From Pseudoalteromonas sp. A25 (GTDB taxonomy: Bacteria > Pseudomonadota > Gammaproteobacteria > Enterobacterales > Alteromonadaceae), in assembly GCF_009176705.1 (NCBI RefSeq), contig NZ_AP021846.1, positions 2,946,001 to 3,010,000 of the forward strand: 64,000 nucleotides of DNA. Reading direction: 5' to 3'. Under the pieces are notes generated by a model, which saw only the letters and a list, made by a program, of their open reading frames with translations, had not been told where the DNA came from and made no database searches. Both the position numbers and the translations under genes were made by a program. Below are positions 32,417-41,884 of the stretch, one piece after another; position 1 is the stretch's first letter, and every line of letters begins with the position of its first letter.

Positions 32417-32515
32417 CTAATTTTTTAAAAAAATTACAATCAATTGATTTTTAACGCTTTTTATTTCAGCCTTTTGACTGCGTAACAACACCCCACACTT
32501 ATACATAAAAAGGCT

Positions 32516-33535
32516 TTAGTGATGTTGCTTAAGTGTTTTTAGCGCCAGCTCGATGTCATTTAAGTGCCGTGTATCTTTAGATATGCCACGAAGATGCTGT
32601 AACGCTTTACTATAAGCCACATCAAGCGCCAGATCGGACTCTACTTTCACGTGCGGAATGACACCAACCCCTTCCCAGTTACTTTTAGTCACGGGGTTAA
32701 CCGCCATAGACGTTGGCATCGCAACTCGCATATCCGACGTTAAATTGATAAAACGCCAAGGGTTTGCCCCACCTTTAGTGGGTTCACCTATGATAGTCGC
32801 TCGCCCAAGGTGTTTAAAGTTATATGCAAACTCTTCAGCTGCCGAAAACGTTTTGTTACTGGTTAATATGTATATAGGCACATTGGGACGCTGCTTGCCA
32901 GCAACGGGAACCGTCCAGAACTCACTCGTAAGGCCAGTATCTCGTGAGTAAAAGCTATTGAGATGTGTTGGCTTGTCTAAAAAATAGCTGCTGATCAACT
33001 GCACCATAGTGGCATCTCCACCACCATTATTTCGTAAATCGATAATGATACTGTCGGCATCCTCCAGCAGCGTCATGGCTGAATGAACTTTTTGTTTACT
33101 GCGAGGCGTAACATTAGCAAATCCCCAAAATGACAGTAGCCCAACATTCGCAGGAAGGATCTCCACTTTTTCAAAGCCAAAATTTTTACGCTCTAATTTA
33201 TCAAACCAAGATTCATATCGTTGTTTAGAGCCTTTTTCGGTCGTATCTTTTTTAGGCACTATAGATAGGCTTAAATGTTGGTCAAACTTTTTAAGTTCTT
33301 GGTTTAGTAGTAACAGCAAAGCTTGATCATCTGCAGCAGTTTTAAAAGCATCCGTGTTCGAAAGTGCTTTTAAGGCGGATACAATTTGGGGGATCTTCTG
33401 TTCTTGCACATAGTTCTGCTCAATACTGCGCGTTAACTCTTGCACGATGGATGTTTTCACCCGCTCTTGAGCACTAGATACACTTGAGACAACCATCCCC
33501 AAGCCCACTAATATCAGTGATAAGTGGCGTTTCAT
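32516..33535 (-). CDS. Exported S41-family (tail-specific/IRBP-like) peptidase
   Basis: A 339-residue protein with a signal peptide (1-22). After a helical N-terminal part (QELTRSIEQNYVQEQKIPQIVSAL) comes the S41 core: VGLLSFWGFANV, ADSIIIDLRNNGGGDATMVQLISSYFLD, PIYILTSNKTFSAAEEFAYNFK (nucleophile Ser in FSAAEE) and GEPTKGGANPW. There is no PDZ domain, as in the IRBP-like branch of S41. It is presumably periplasmic; substrates unknown. It lies alone between the ibpA promoter and the YjbR gene. A longer alternative start is not needed. Confidence 0.88.
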   Translation of the reverse strand: MKRHLSLILVGLGMVVSSVSSAQERVKTSIVQELTRSIEQNYVQEQKIPQIVSALKALSNTDAFKTAADDQALLLLLNQELKKFDQHLSLSIVPKKDTTEKGSKQRYESWFDKLERKNFGFEKVEILPANVGLLSFWGFANVTPRSKQKVHSAMTLLEDADSIIIDLRNNGGGDATMVQLISSYFLDKPTHLNSFYSRDTGLTSEFWTVPVAGKQRPNVPIYILTSNKTFSAAEEFAYNFKHLGRATIIGEPTKGGANPWRFINLTSDMRVAMPTSMAVNPVTKSNWEGVGVIPHVKVESDLALDVAYSKALQHLRGISKDTRHLNDIELALKTLKQHH

Positions 33536-33664
33536 AAATGACCCTTGTTATTGTTTTATTGTCAGTTAGCCATTTATGACACGATATCAAATAGTTAGTT
33601 CAGTGTTTGTGTTAAATAATCAGTGGGCACAGCTAGGATACACAGCGCCTTCATAGATGGAGTA

Positions 33665-33688
33665 ATACCAATTTAATGCAATTGGTAT
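33665..33688. repeat. 24-bp palindromic repeat, copy 2, overlapping the end of the YjbR gene
   Basis: Identical to 31775-31798. It contributes the last four codons (YQLH) and the TAA stop of the YjbR-like gene. Confidence 0.8.
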
Positions 33689-34056
33689 AATAAAGAGGTT
33701 TGCGCTTTTTTTGGCATTTTCTTAACGACTAATAAATAAGAGTTATCAATCATTCGCTCGATTTCTCCTTGTGGTATCGAGCCATCTAGCAATACTGTAT
33801 TCCACAAACGCTTGTTCATGTGATAACCGGGTAATACAGAAGAGAATATATCTCTAAGTGCCTGTGCTTCGTCAGGATCACACTTAAGGTTTATTCGCCA
33901 AATGTTACTATTCTCTCCTCCCATGTCTTTACCCAGAGCTAGTGTGGCAAACATTTTACCTTTAACTTTATACACATCGACACCCTCACCAAATGGCTGA
34001 CTTACCGTAGCCTCAGGTTTATTTAAAAAGTATTGATGAGCTTGTAGATGATCCAT
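33673..34056 (-). CDS. MmcQ/YjbR-family protein
   Basis: A 127-residue protein of the MmcQ/YjbR (DUF419) family, small CyaY-like fold proteins sometimes listed as DNA-binding. Visible blocks are KPEATVSQPFGEGVDVYKVKGKMFATL, NIWRINLKCDPDEAQALRD, GYHMNKRLWNTVLLDGSIPQGEIERMIDNSYLLVVKKMPKK. The cellular role is not established. ATG 34056 has AAGGAG upstream; the frame to 34062 uses a GTG within the same spacer. The last residues and stop come from a dispersed palindrome, so the natural C terminus may have been replaced. Confidence 0.88.
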   Translation of the reverse strand: MDHLQAHQYFLNKPEATVSQPFGEGVDVYKVKGKMFATLALGKDMGGENSNIWRINLKCDPDEAQALRDIFSSVLPGYHMNKRLWNTVLLDGSIPQGEIERMIDNSYLLVVKKMPKKAQTSLLYQLH

Positions 34057-34093
34057 AACCACTCCTTTGATATGTTGCCCTGTGCACTGAGTA

Positions 34094-34744
34094 TTAGGTG
34101 TTTATCGCGGTGCAATCTCGCATCGACTTTTGCCATTGATAATAATTAACCGCAGCCAGTACCGTATAAAATACAAATAACACGACAGTAGGAAAGTACC
34201 CTTTGCACACATAAAGATAAATCGACAGTGCATCAATCACAACCCAATATAACCAATTCTCAAGTATTTTTTGAGCAAGTAAGTAGGTCGCAACAACACC
34301 AAAGCAGGTAGTGAGTGCATCAAGATAGGCAAAATCAGCGTGCGTATAATTATCCATTATAAATCCAACACCAAGTGAAACAGCCGCAGTGCTCCCTATC
34401 AGTTTAATATTTTTAGACAGTGACCATGAAGATACAGGTAATGGCTGTTCTTGTAAGCCGTTAGGCTCTGCACTGAGCACTTGACCTCGTTGCCATTGCA
34501 CCCAACCATACACCGCCATTGCTAAATAGAAGAAGTTCAATAGTGATTCCATGAGCAATGCACCATTAAAAAACAAAATGGTGTAAATCAATGTACTGAT
34601 CCCCCCCGCTACCCAACACCATGGACTTTGCTTCATTGCAAGCAGCATATAGGCAACAGATAATGATACCGCCACATACTCCCAAACCGACATAGCTTGA
34701 AAACCGCCCAATACATGTTGCACAAAGGCTACTAATTCATTCAT
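34094..34744 (-). CDS. pnuC: PnuC-family nicotinamide riboside (or related vitamin) transporter
   Basis: A 216-residue membrane protein with about seven segments. PnuC marks are WCWVAGGISTLIYTILFFNGALLMESLLNFFYLAMAVYGWVQW and the late WLYWVVIDALSIYLYVCKGYFPTVVLFVFYTVLAAVNYYQWQ, with the conserved W-x-V-x-D region. The family facilitates entry of nicotinamide riboside, but members with other vitamins (thiamine, riboflavin) exist. No thiamin-type riboswitch is visible in the 131 bp upstream, so I keep the NR reading. It lies 37 bp before the YjbR gene on the same strand. Confidence 0.88.
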   Translation of the reverse strand: MNELVAFVQHVLGGFQAMSVWEYVAVSLSVAYMLLAMKQSPWCWVAGGISTLIYTILFFNGALLMESLLNFFYLAMAVYGWVQWQRGQVLSAEPNGLQEQPLPVSSWSLSKNIKLIGSTAAVSLGVGFIMDNYTHADFAYLDALTTCFGVVATYLLAQKILENWLYWVVIDALSIYLYVCKGYFPTVVLFVFYTVLAAVNYYQWQKSMRDCTAINT

Positions 34745-34875
34745 TTTTTACTTCTCGATTGGATCATCACTTGTTTGCGTTTGACATAGGCTCGTTGCTT
34801 CACCGTTTGCTGTTGCAAGCCTTATATCTCGTATTCAAAAGAGCTACAGCAGTCACGCTGCCAATATGTTATGCC

Positions 34876-36987
34876 TCATGGCCAGTGTACTTTCACCAAA
34901 TCACTATCAGCCAACAAAGAGTGAGAGACTAAAATTTTATCGCCACTTGGGTGCAAACTAAATTCTGCGTCCCAGCTATTTTCAAACAATAGCTTTCGCT
35001 GGGTTTGCCCCGTATTAATATCATATCTATTGAGGTATACATTTAATTGTACAGCCTCACTCCAGTAGACATAATGATCTTGAACACGCCAATTGAGTGG
35101 CCCTACATGACTCAGTTGGATAATACGATGCCTGTTACCTGCGCTTGTTTCTAACCAAAGTTGATACTTACTATCAGCGACAAAACTAACACCATTGGCT
35201 ACTTCTTTTCGCTCAGTGACTCCACTCTCAATTCTTTCCTTTTGCGCAGTTAACAAGTCGTAGCGATATAACACATCTTCAACCCCTTCAAGCCTCGCAT
35301 AATAGATACTTTCTCCGTTCCGGCTCCAATGGGGTATACCGACCTGTTCTTCAGCAAGGCTGATACGGGTAAACTTTTTAGACGCTATATCCAACACAAA
35401 AATACGTTCTTCAATTTTTCCAGTGAGTTTGGTTCCTGCGGGGTTTAATGATAATCGAGTCACAATATGCCTTGCATTAAACGTGTGCAGTATTTGCTCT
35501 TTACCATGGATATCTAACGACTTGATGTAGGCCTGTTTAGAATTTTTACTCGTGAAATAAATTGTCTCACCGCTGTGGTCATAAATAGGGTTAAAGTCGG
35601 CATTAGGATCAGGAAAATAAGACAAAGATGTTACCTTAGCGTCACTAAACGGATTTTTAACTTCTAAGCTGTCTTTGTAATTCATCTGGTGTTGACGCAT
35701 AAACAAGCAGTTATCGCCACAAGAATAAAACGCATCATTTAATCCTGGTGTGCTGCCTGGTTGTTCAGTTAATTGCTCATGATTTGTATCATAATAATAT
35801 ACGTCACCTTTAAAACTACTGATGGCTAGGCGCTGCGATGAGTTTTTCAGCCACACCAAGTTAGAGGCAAAAAAGCTCAAATTAACTTCACTGACAATAT
35901 TTTGCTGTTCGAGATCGTGTATCAGTAAGTGATACCTACGCTCTGACATATTACGAATAAAAGCCAAATAGCGTCCATCGGGTGATAACTGAGCAGCATA
36001 ATCACCATAACCTTTAACAAATGGAAAAGTGATCTGCTGGAGTTGATTTTGACTGATAGAATATCGATAAATGGCGTTTTGTCTTAAGCTATTCGAACCT
36101 GACGACAAAGCACTAACATATAACGTATCGCTGTCTTGCCCAAAAGATAGAGGAAATACATTCGCCAATTCAAAGTCTAATGCTTTAATATCGTACAAGC
36201 CGCGCTCATCATATCGAGCTACAAAGCTTTTGATTCCTGCGGGAGTGTCTTTGGTATAAGTGACATATGCGCCATCATTTGAAAAGAACGCTTTTGAATA
36301 ACTATCTTTATCGAATGACAAACGATGGACCAAACCGGTATCTAAATTTTTTCGATAAAGCGCATACGGGCTATCATTGTTTTCTCGATAGATGAATAAC
36401 ACCGAATTATGAAGCGGATGATAACTGCCATTGATTTCAGATCCAGACATATGAGTAAGACGCTCAACTCTAGGTTCTGAAGGCTTAATTGGGTTCACAT
36501 TTTCAGCAGGTGGGGCCACAACATAAAAATAAACGCCGCAAAATATCAGTATAAAAACAACCAACTGCGCTAACAAAAAGTGCCGCCATTGGGGTTGCTG
36601 TGCAGCAAAACTGAAAATACCAACTGAGCTTTGCCGCGCTTGGTCGAGAGCTTGCACTGGCGCTATCAGTACATAGCCTTTCATGGGAATAGTCTTAATA
36701 TATTTAGGCTCTTTCGCATCATCACCCAAAGCGACTCGTATCTTTTTTACCACGCGGCGAATAGCATCATCGCTCACCTGCCTGTTGCCCCAAACGTTTT
36801 CTAACAACGTTTGTCGTGATACGACTTCACCGGCGTGTTGTATTAAGTAATACAAAAAAGCCAAAGGCAAGGGTTCTAACTTAATTGCGTCATCCCCAAA
36901 AGAAACATCACCCGATTGAAAGCACACGAGCTTGTCTGCCACTTTATAATTGGGTGCATTTGTGAAGCCAGATTTTAATTCATCCAT
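34876..36987 (-). CDS. CadC-like membrane regulator with periplasmic beta-propeller
   Basis: A 703-residue single-span protein. Residues 1-110 are an OmpR-type winged helix (LEPLPLAFLYYLIQHAGEVVSRQTLLENVWG, DDAIRRVVKKIRVALGDDAKEPKYIKTIPMKGYVLI). One membrane helix follows (HFLLAQLVVFILIFCGVYFYVV, about 136-157). The periplasmic part has many PD40/WD40-like repeats (YAAQLSPDGRYLAFIRNM, LNPAGTKLTGKIEERIFVLDI, HWSRNGESIYYARL). It binds DNA without phosphorylation and senses an envelope signal. It is divergent from the RND pump genes, 130 bp apart, so it probably regulates them. Confidence 0.9.
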   Translation of the reverse strand: MDELKSGFTNAPNYKVADKLVCFQSGDVSFGDDAIKLEPLPLAFLYYLIQHAGEVVSRQTLLENVWGNRQVSDDAIRRVVKKIRVALGDDAKEPKYIKTIPMKGYVLIAPVQALDQARQSSVGIFSFAAQQPQWRHFLLAQLVVFILIFCGVYFYVVAPPAENVNPIKPSEPRVERLTHMSGSEINGSYHPLHNSVLFIYRENNDSPYALYRKNLDTGLVHRLSFDKDSYSKAFFSNDGAYVTYTKDTPAGIKSFVARYDERGLYDIKALDFELANVFPLSFGQDSDTLYVSALSSGSNSLRQNAIYRYSISQNQLQQITFPFVKGYGDYAAQLSPDGRYLAFIRNMSERRYHLLIHDLEQQNIVSEVNLSFFASNLVWLKNSSQRLAISSFKGDVYYYDTNHEQLTEQPGSTPGLNDAFYSCGDNCLFMRQHQMNYKDSLEVKNPFSDAKVTSLSYFPDPNADFNPIYDHSGETIYFTSKNSKQAYIKSLDIHGKEQILHTFNARHIVTRLSLNPAGTKLTGKIEERIFVLDIASKKFTRISLAEEQVGIPHWSRNGESIYYARLEGVEDVLYRYDLLTAQKERIESGVTERKEVANGVSFVADSKYQLWLETSAGNRHRIIQLSHVGPLNWRVQDHYVYWSEAVQLNVYLNRYDINTGQTQRKLLFENSWDAEFSLHPSGDKILVSHSLLADSDLVKVHWP

Positions 36988-37117
36988 AATTCAACAACTT
37001 AAGGTTATGACTTTTTGTGACCACTCCAGTCTACCGCTAAGTTCATAAACCGTCCATGGTTAATCACAAAGAAAAGTAGATGATGCATTTAACACAACAA
37101 ATGTTTTTGGAAAATCT

Positions 37118-38200
37118 ATGAACACGTCATTTTTGCATATGCTGATCGCCCTCATTTTATCTATAATTGGCACGCTTGTACCTTTATATTGCCAAGCAAG
37201 CAATGCACCTTTGGTAAAAACAAAACCGATTAAAGTATGGTCAAGTGGTTTAGAGCACCGTTTAAATTGCCTCGTTTCTTTACCTTTTCCACTAAAAATC
37301 TCAAGTGACGTTGATGCGAAAGTGTCATTTGTATTGCCAGCAGGCAGTTTTGCAAAGCAAGGTTCTCTTATCGCTTCGCAAGATGGCAGTTATCTTGATT
37401 TTGAGCTAACTCAGCTACTAAAAAAACAGCAAATCGAAAAGTTAAACATGACGCATGCACAGCAAGAGTTTGCGCGTTTATCCAAGCTCAGCAAACAGCA
37501 TGTATCTGATTCTGAGCTCAACCAACTCGCTCTGCAAAGAGATACAGCTAAGCTTAATTACTTGAACTTGGCCTCGCAAATTGAGGAACTGCAAAAACGA
37601 CTCGCAAACCTTGATCATTTTGCACCGAGTGATGGCTACATTCTTGCTTCGTTGGTTTCTCCTGGCGAATTTATCGCAAACGGGGCACCCATCGTAGAGT
37701 TTGCAGCACAACACGGCAAAGAGCTGACTTGTGAGTTACCACAAACGTTACTTAATACATACACACACCAAACCAATAACAAGTTTATGCTCGACACCGG
37801 TGAGCACCTCACGCTTAAACGCAGTGCTGCAAGCGTAGATAAAACGAGCCAAATGCTAGACCTATATTTTGCCAGTAAACAACAGTCATTTTTTGACTTA
37901 AAAATAGGACAACGATTACAAGTAACCATGCGCTCGGCACAGAGCAACCTGAGTATCGTTCCTGCAGAAAGTGTGATCCTCGCACATGGTCAAAACTATG
38001 TCTGGCAAATTGATAAAGAACTACGAGCTTTAAAAACACCAGTAAAAATCGTCAAAAATTTAGGCAACTCATTTGTTGTTCACTCGCAACTTGTTAACAC
38101 AAATCAAGTAGTGAGCCTTGGACAAAATGGCCTAAAAGACCAAGTAAAAGTCAAAATAATCGATGCCCTAACAACAGTAAAAACGGCGGAGGTAAAATAA
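37118..38200 (+). CDS. RND efflux periplasmic adaptor (membrane fusion protein)
   Basis: A 360-residue adaptor with a signal or anchor segment (HMLIALILSIIGTLVPLYCQAS). The lipoyl-type halves are VSFVLPAGSFAKQGSLIASQDGSYLDFEL and DHFAPSDGYILASLVSPGEFIANGAPIVEF, with a coiled-coil hairpin between (LLKKQQIEKLNMTHAQQEFARLSKLSKQHVSDSELNQLALQRDTAKLNYLNLASQIEEL, cited by its ends at about residues 97-160). A beta-barrel domain follows. It bridges the pump to an outer-membrane channel. The stop overlaps the pump start by one base (TAATG), so the two are translationally coupled. No outer-membrane factor gene is present here. Confidence 0.9.
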   Translation: MNTSFLHMLIALILSIIGTLVPLYCQASNAPLVKTKPIKVWSSGLEHRLNCLVSLPFPLKISSDVDAKVSFVLPAGSFAKQGSLIASQDGSYLDFELTQLLKKQQIEKLNMTHAQQEFARLSKLSKQHVSDSELNQLALQRDTAKLNYLNLASQIEELQKRLANLDHFAPSDGYILASLVSPGEFIANGAPIVEFAAQHGKELTCELPQTLLNTYTHQTNNKFMLDTGEHLTLKRSAASVDKTSQMLDLYFASKQQSFFDLKIGQRLQVTMRSAQSNLSIVPAESVILAHGQNYVWQIDKELRALKTPVKIVKNLGNSFVVHSQLVNTNQVVSLGQNGLKDQVKVKIIDALTTVKTAEVK

Positions 38201-41200
38201 TGGCTATTCAACTTTTGCTGGCAAAAAATAAATACACTTCAGTGGTACTAGCTGTTGCTGTACTGATCTGTATTTTAGGGGCCGTTGCTGGCAGCAAACT
38301 CCCCAACGCCTTACTTCCTCCCATCGACCGACCAGAAATAATCGTATTTACCAACTGGCCAGGAAAAAGTGCACAAGAAATAGAGCAAACTTTAATTGCT
38401 CCTTTAGAAAATACCCTCGCGGGACTTGCTAATAACACCCTAATTGAGAGCAATATATCCAACGGTACTGCCTCTACACGGCTTGAGTTTAAAACCAATA
38501 CCGATATGGATGAGGCCTACATGCAAACCTTGAGCAGCATTTCTCAGGTGCCTAACTGGCCTGCCAACGTCGCTCCCCCTTTTGTGCTAAACCAAGCCAA
38601 TGGCACTGGGGCAACCCTTGCAACTGCCATGCTCTATGCGCAGCAACCCACATCAGAACAAGCCTATATCGATGCTTTTCGCAATATCGTTTACCCAGCT
38701 TTGATCAAGGTCGAAGGCGTTGCAGGCATTGCCACATCTAGTAACCCGATTGGGCAACGCATTGATATTGAAGTAGACATGGAGAAGCTTGCGCAGCTGC
38801 AAATTCCTCTTGCAAAGCTTCAGGCACCGCTGCGTTTATTAGCCGACCGCTCTGGCAGTACACTAAAACTCGGTGAGCGTGAATATGAACTGCATTTTGC
38901 CGGTCAACTCAGCGCAGAAGCGCTCAATAACTTAGCAATTTACAGCACCGACTCTCATGTAGTGCGTTTACAAGATATTGCAACCGTACAAAAGCGCTTA
39001 GAACAAGACTGGCGTTTTTCGTCTATGTTTGGCAACAGAGCGTTCTACTTTCGCTTAGACCCAAGTAAAGATGTTAACGCGTTGGCGACGGTATCGGCGG
39101 TAAAAGCCATTATTCATGATTTAAATGAAGGGCCTTTAAAAACGCAAGGCATGACACTCGCTTTAAGCCGAGATGATTCTAAAAGCATTCATAGTGCCAT
39201 TAAACAAGTGTATATTGCTTTACTGATAGGCGTGTTGTTATCCACGGCAGTGTTATTCTACTTTTTATGTAACATCAAAACCGTCAGCTTAGTTTTTGTC
39301 AGTATTCCTGTTTGTCTTGCCAGTGTACTACTTGCCATGTTGGCGCTAGATTATAGCCTTAATGTTATTTCTTTAGCGGGTATGGCACTATCGATTGGGT
39401 TGCTACTAGATGCGGCGATAGTGGTAGTAGAAAGTATTGAGCATAAAATCGAACAAGCACCTGATGCGCCCTATCTAAGTAATATTGCCGCAGCGGTAAA
39501 CGAGGTAAAAGCCGCGATTTTATCTTCTACTTTCTCATCAATTGTGATTTTCATACCCATTTTAATGATTTCAGGTCCTGAAGCACAACTGTTTGAAGAT
39601 TTAGCCTTCACGATTTCCAGTGCATTGTTTGCATCACTTTTAGTGGCTTTAGTCCTGATTCCCATACTCGCTCGCTATTTTGTAATAAAACCCGCCAAAA
39701 AATTGGTCAAACAGTCGCAACGCAGTACTAAGTTACTCACATTAAGTGCTAAAAACGCCACGTTACGCACAATCACATTAGTATTGTGCATCCCCTTGGC
39801 TTTAGCAGGTATCTACTTTACTAGCCCACCATTAGATGTATTACCCGCACCAAAAAGCCAAGTTGCACTGGCATTTATTAGCTACTCAGATCCCCTCTCA
39901 CCAAGCGCCGTTGAGCAGCACATTGCGACACCTATTCTGAATAGAATAAATGCGCAAAAGGCAAACCCTGACGCACCGAATTACGATGTGACGGGCATGT
40001 TCTGCTTCCAAGGGGGTTGCTTACTGTACTTTTATCCTCCCGAAGAGTGGGAATATGGGGCATTTAAAAACTGGATATCAACCCAGCTCACACACGATAT
40101 TGCCGGTACGCGTGTATTTATCAACCAAGGCAATTTACTCAGTTTTGCGCTACCTAACAGCCGCCAAACCCAGCTTGATTTGCAGGGCGCATCACTTGAG
40201 ACACTTCAGATCCAAGGCAAGTCTTTACTTGAGCAATTACAAGCGCAATTCCCAGACGCGAATATACAAGCGCAAAGTGAACTAGATAATCAAAGTGCCC
40301 GCATCGCTTTTGCGCCCAAATATGAGCAATTAGTGCGATATGGCATAGACAATAGCTTTTTAACTCAACACTTACAGCTACTTAGCCAAGGTGTGTATTT
40401 AGGCCAGTTTGCTAGTCGTGGTGAAAACCAGCCATTTTATTTAAAATCTCAACAAAACCAAGATTTAGAGCAGATGCTTGCCACGCAAATTGTTATTCCT
40501 AACTTTGGCTTAGTGCCCTTGTCTGAGCTAGTGGATGCCTCGTTTACATTAGCCCCCGCAAGTTTACTGCGAGTTAATCAGCAAACCACCGTATCGCTTA
40601 ACCTATCCCCTGCTGAAGGTGAGACCGTAGGCGCGTTTTACGCAAAGGTAAGTGAGTATGTACATACGCTACAGCAAACAACTGAATTTAATGGCCTATC
40701 AATAAAGGTAAGGGGGAGCGCCGATAAATTATCCAATTTTATCAATGAGTTTTTAAATATGTTTAGCTTATCTATGGTGATCTTACTGTTTTTATTATGG
40801 CTTGCACTGAACTCATGGAAACTCACTTTTGCGGTCATTGCGAGTATGCCTTTGGCTATGGTGGGGGGAATGTTGTGCCTAAATCTACTTAATCTATTTA
40901 GCCCACAAAACCTTGATATGATCACCCTAATTGGCTTTATTATTTTAATGGGGTTGGTTATCAACAATGCCATCTTACTTGCCAACAAGTTTCAAGCGTG
41001 TGTAGCCCAAGGCCAGCCACAACAAGAAGCAATTTTTAACGCTATCCAAGCGCGCAAACGCGCTATATATATGAGTACTGGTACTAGTATATTTGGCATG
41101 TTACCGCTGATGCTTAACCCCGGTGAAGGATCTGAAATATATCGCGGCTTAGCTGCTGTTATTATTGGCGGGATGACGTTTAGCGCGCTATTCAGTTTAA

Positions 41201-41277
41201 GTTTTATGGCAGCGGTTTTGTCGCTGCCAATGTTTAAACCTAAAACCGCCTCAGTAAAACTAGCGGCTGTGGCATAA
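38200..41277 (+). CDS. RND-family efflux pump permease
   Basis: A 1025-residue 12-span transporter. The TM1 region is YTSVVLAVAVLICILGAVAG, and the porter-domain entry is TNWPGKSAQEIEQTLIAPLENTL. The TM4 motif is IGLLLDAAIVVVES, where the proton-relay DD pair of AcrB is DA, as in some heavy-metal RND pumps. TM10 is MGLVINNAILLANKF without the AcrB lysine. These sites may change proton coupling. The substrate cannot be told. It is coupled by a one-base overlap to the adaptor gene. The final residues end the operon, and the arfA hairpin is just beyond. Confidence 0.92.
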   Translation: MAIQLLLAKNKYTSVVLAVAVLICILGAVAGSKLPNALLPPIDRPEIIVFTNWPGKSAQEIEQTLIAPLENTLAGLANNTLIESNISNGTASTRLEFKTNTDMDEAYMQTLSSISQVPNWPANVAPPFVLNQANGTGATLATAMLYAQQPTSEQAYIDAFRNIVYPALIKVEGVAGIATSSNPIGQRIDIEVDMEKLAQLQIPLAKLQAPLRLLADRSGSTLKLGEREYELHFAGQLSAEALNNLAIYSTDSHVVRLQDIATVQKRLEQDWRFSSMFGNRAFYFRLDPSKDVNALATVSAVKAIIHDLNEGPLKTQGMTLALSRDDSKSIHSAIKQVYIALLIGVLLSTAVLFYFLCNIKTVSLVFVSIPVCLASVLLAMLALDYSLNVISLAGMALSIGLLLDAAIVVVESIEHKIEQAPDAPYLSNIAAAVNEVKAAILSSTFSSIVIFIPILMISGPEAQLFEDLAFTISSALFASLLVALVLIPILARYFVIKPAKKLVKQSQRSTKLLTLSAKNATLRTITLVLCIPLALAGIYFTSPPLDVLPAPKSQVALAFISYSDPLSPSAVEQHIATPILNRINAQKANPDAPNYDVTGMFCFQGGCLLYFYPPEEWEYGAFKNWISTQLTHDIAGTRVFINQGNLLSFALPNSRQTQLDLQGASLETLQIQGKSLLEQLQAQFPDANIQAQSELDNQSARIAFAPKYEQLVRYGIDNSFLTQHLQLLSQGVYLGQFASRGENQPFYLKSQQNQDLEQMLATQIVIPNFGLVPLSELVDASFTLAPASLLRVNQQTTVSLNLSPAEGETVGAFYAKVSEYVHTLQQTTEFNGLSIKVRGSADKLSNFINEFLNMFSLSMVILLFLLWLALNSWKLTFAVIASMPLAMVGGMLCLNLLNLFSPQNLDMITLIGFIILMGLVINNAILLANKFQACVAQGQPQQEAIFNAIQARKRAIYMSTGTSIFGMLPLMLNPGEGSEIYRGLAAVIIGGMTFSALFSLSFMAAVLSLPMFKPKTASVKLAAVA

Positions 41278-41307
41278 CGTTAACTAAACTATTATTGCTA
41301 AAGAAAA

Positions 41308-41351
41308 AAGCCTTATCTTAATGCGCGCTTATGCTGCCTTAAGGTAAGGCT
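41308..41351 (-). terminator. Terminator hairpin overlapping the 3' end of arfA
   Basis: Minus strand: AGCCTTACCTTAA (41339-41351, inside the coding sequence) pairs with TTAAGATAAGGCT (41309-41321), one mismatch, followed by TTTTTTC. The TAA stop (41329-41331) lies in the loop. In E. coli, arfA is known to carry a comparable structure cut by RNase III and ended before the stop. Confidence 0.8.
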
Positions 41352-41508
41352 CTTGGCCTTTATGTTTTGCATTACGTTTAAAGCTGCCTTTACCTTTTTT
41401 CGCCTTTTCTACTTTTGCTTTAAATAGTGTGCTGGTTACCAGCGCTTTTAATGCGTTATCTTTTATATCGCCACGATGATGATCGTGAGCATGTGTTTTT
41501 TTACCCAT
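41329..41508 (-). CDS. arfA: Alternative ribosome-rescue factor A
   Basis: A 59-residue basic protein. The ArfA core RGDIKDNALKALVTSTLF, KAKVEKAKKGKGSFKRNAKHKG is clear; ArfA recruits release factor 2 to free ribosomes stalled on non-stop mRNA. A His-rich stretch (THAHDHH) precedes it. I use ATG 41508, which has GGAG seven bases upstream; the frame to 41520 uses the TTG inside that site. The terminator hairpin begins within the last codons, so the message can be cut or ended near the stop, giving the tmRNA-controlled backup seen in E. coli. Confidence 0.92.
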   Translation of the reverse strand: MGKKTHAHDHHRGDIKDNALKALVTSTLFKAKVEKAKKGKGSFKRNAKHKGQEPYLKAA

Positions 41509-41884
41509 TATAAACTCCAAATTGTTTAATTTAACGCCAGTGGCGCGCTGCGATTATTGGCTGTTTGTTGTTAATATGCAAGTATTTTTAATAGCAAGAT
41601 GAAAGTATTTTTTCTCTATAAAAAACAATAGGTTTCATTTTATGTTTAGAGAAAAATGCAAAGAAACTCAGCGTAATGCAACCCGCCGGAGGAGTTGACC
41701 TTCCTCTACTTGGCAACACCGCTACAGACACCGCCGCCTTTATCAAATGGCCTCTTCACTCTAAACTTTTGTTATAACCCATCATTTTAAACAAGTGACG
41801 CATCAGGTTAGTTATTAGCATAAGTTTTTATGATGTTATAAAACTTACATATCCAACTGGCTATACTAACCTCTACAAAGAAAA
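41509..41884. other. Divergent intergenic region between arfA and the hydrolase gene
   Basis: 376 bp. It holds the arfA ribosome-binding site and AT-rich promoter sequence. No extra ORF, RNA or strong palindrome is visible. Confidence 0.5.

Noticed and set aside
34745..34875. Possible vitamin riboswitch before pnuC
   Set aside because: No conserved thiamin or NAD riboswitch core can be recognised in this 131-bp leader.
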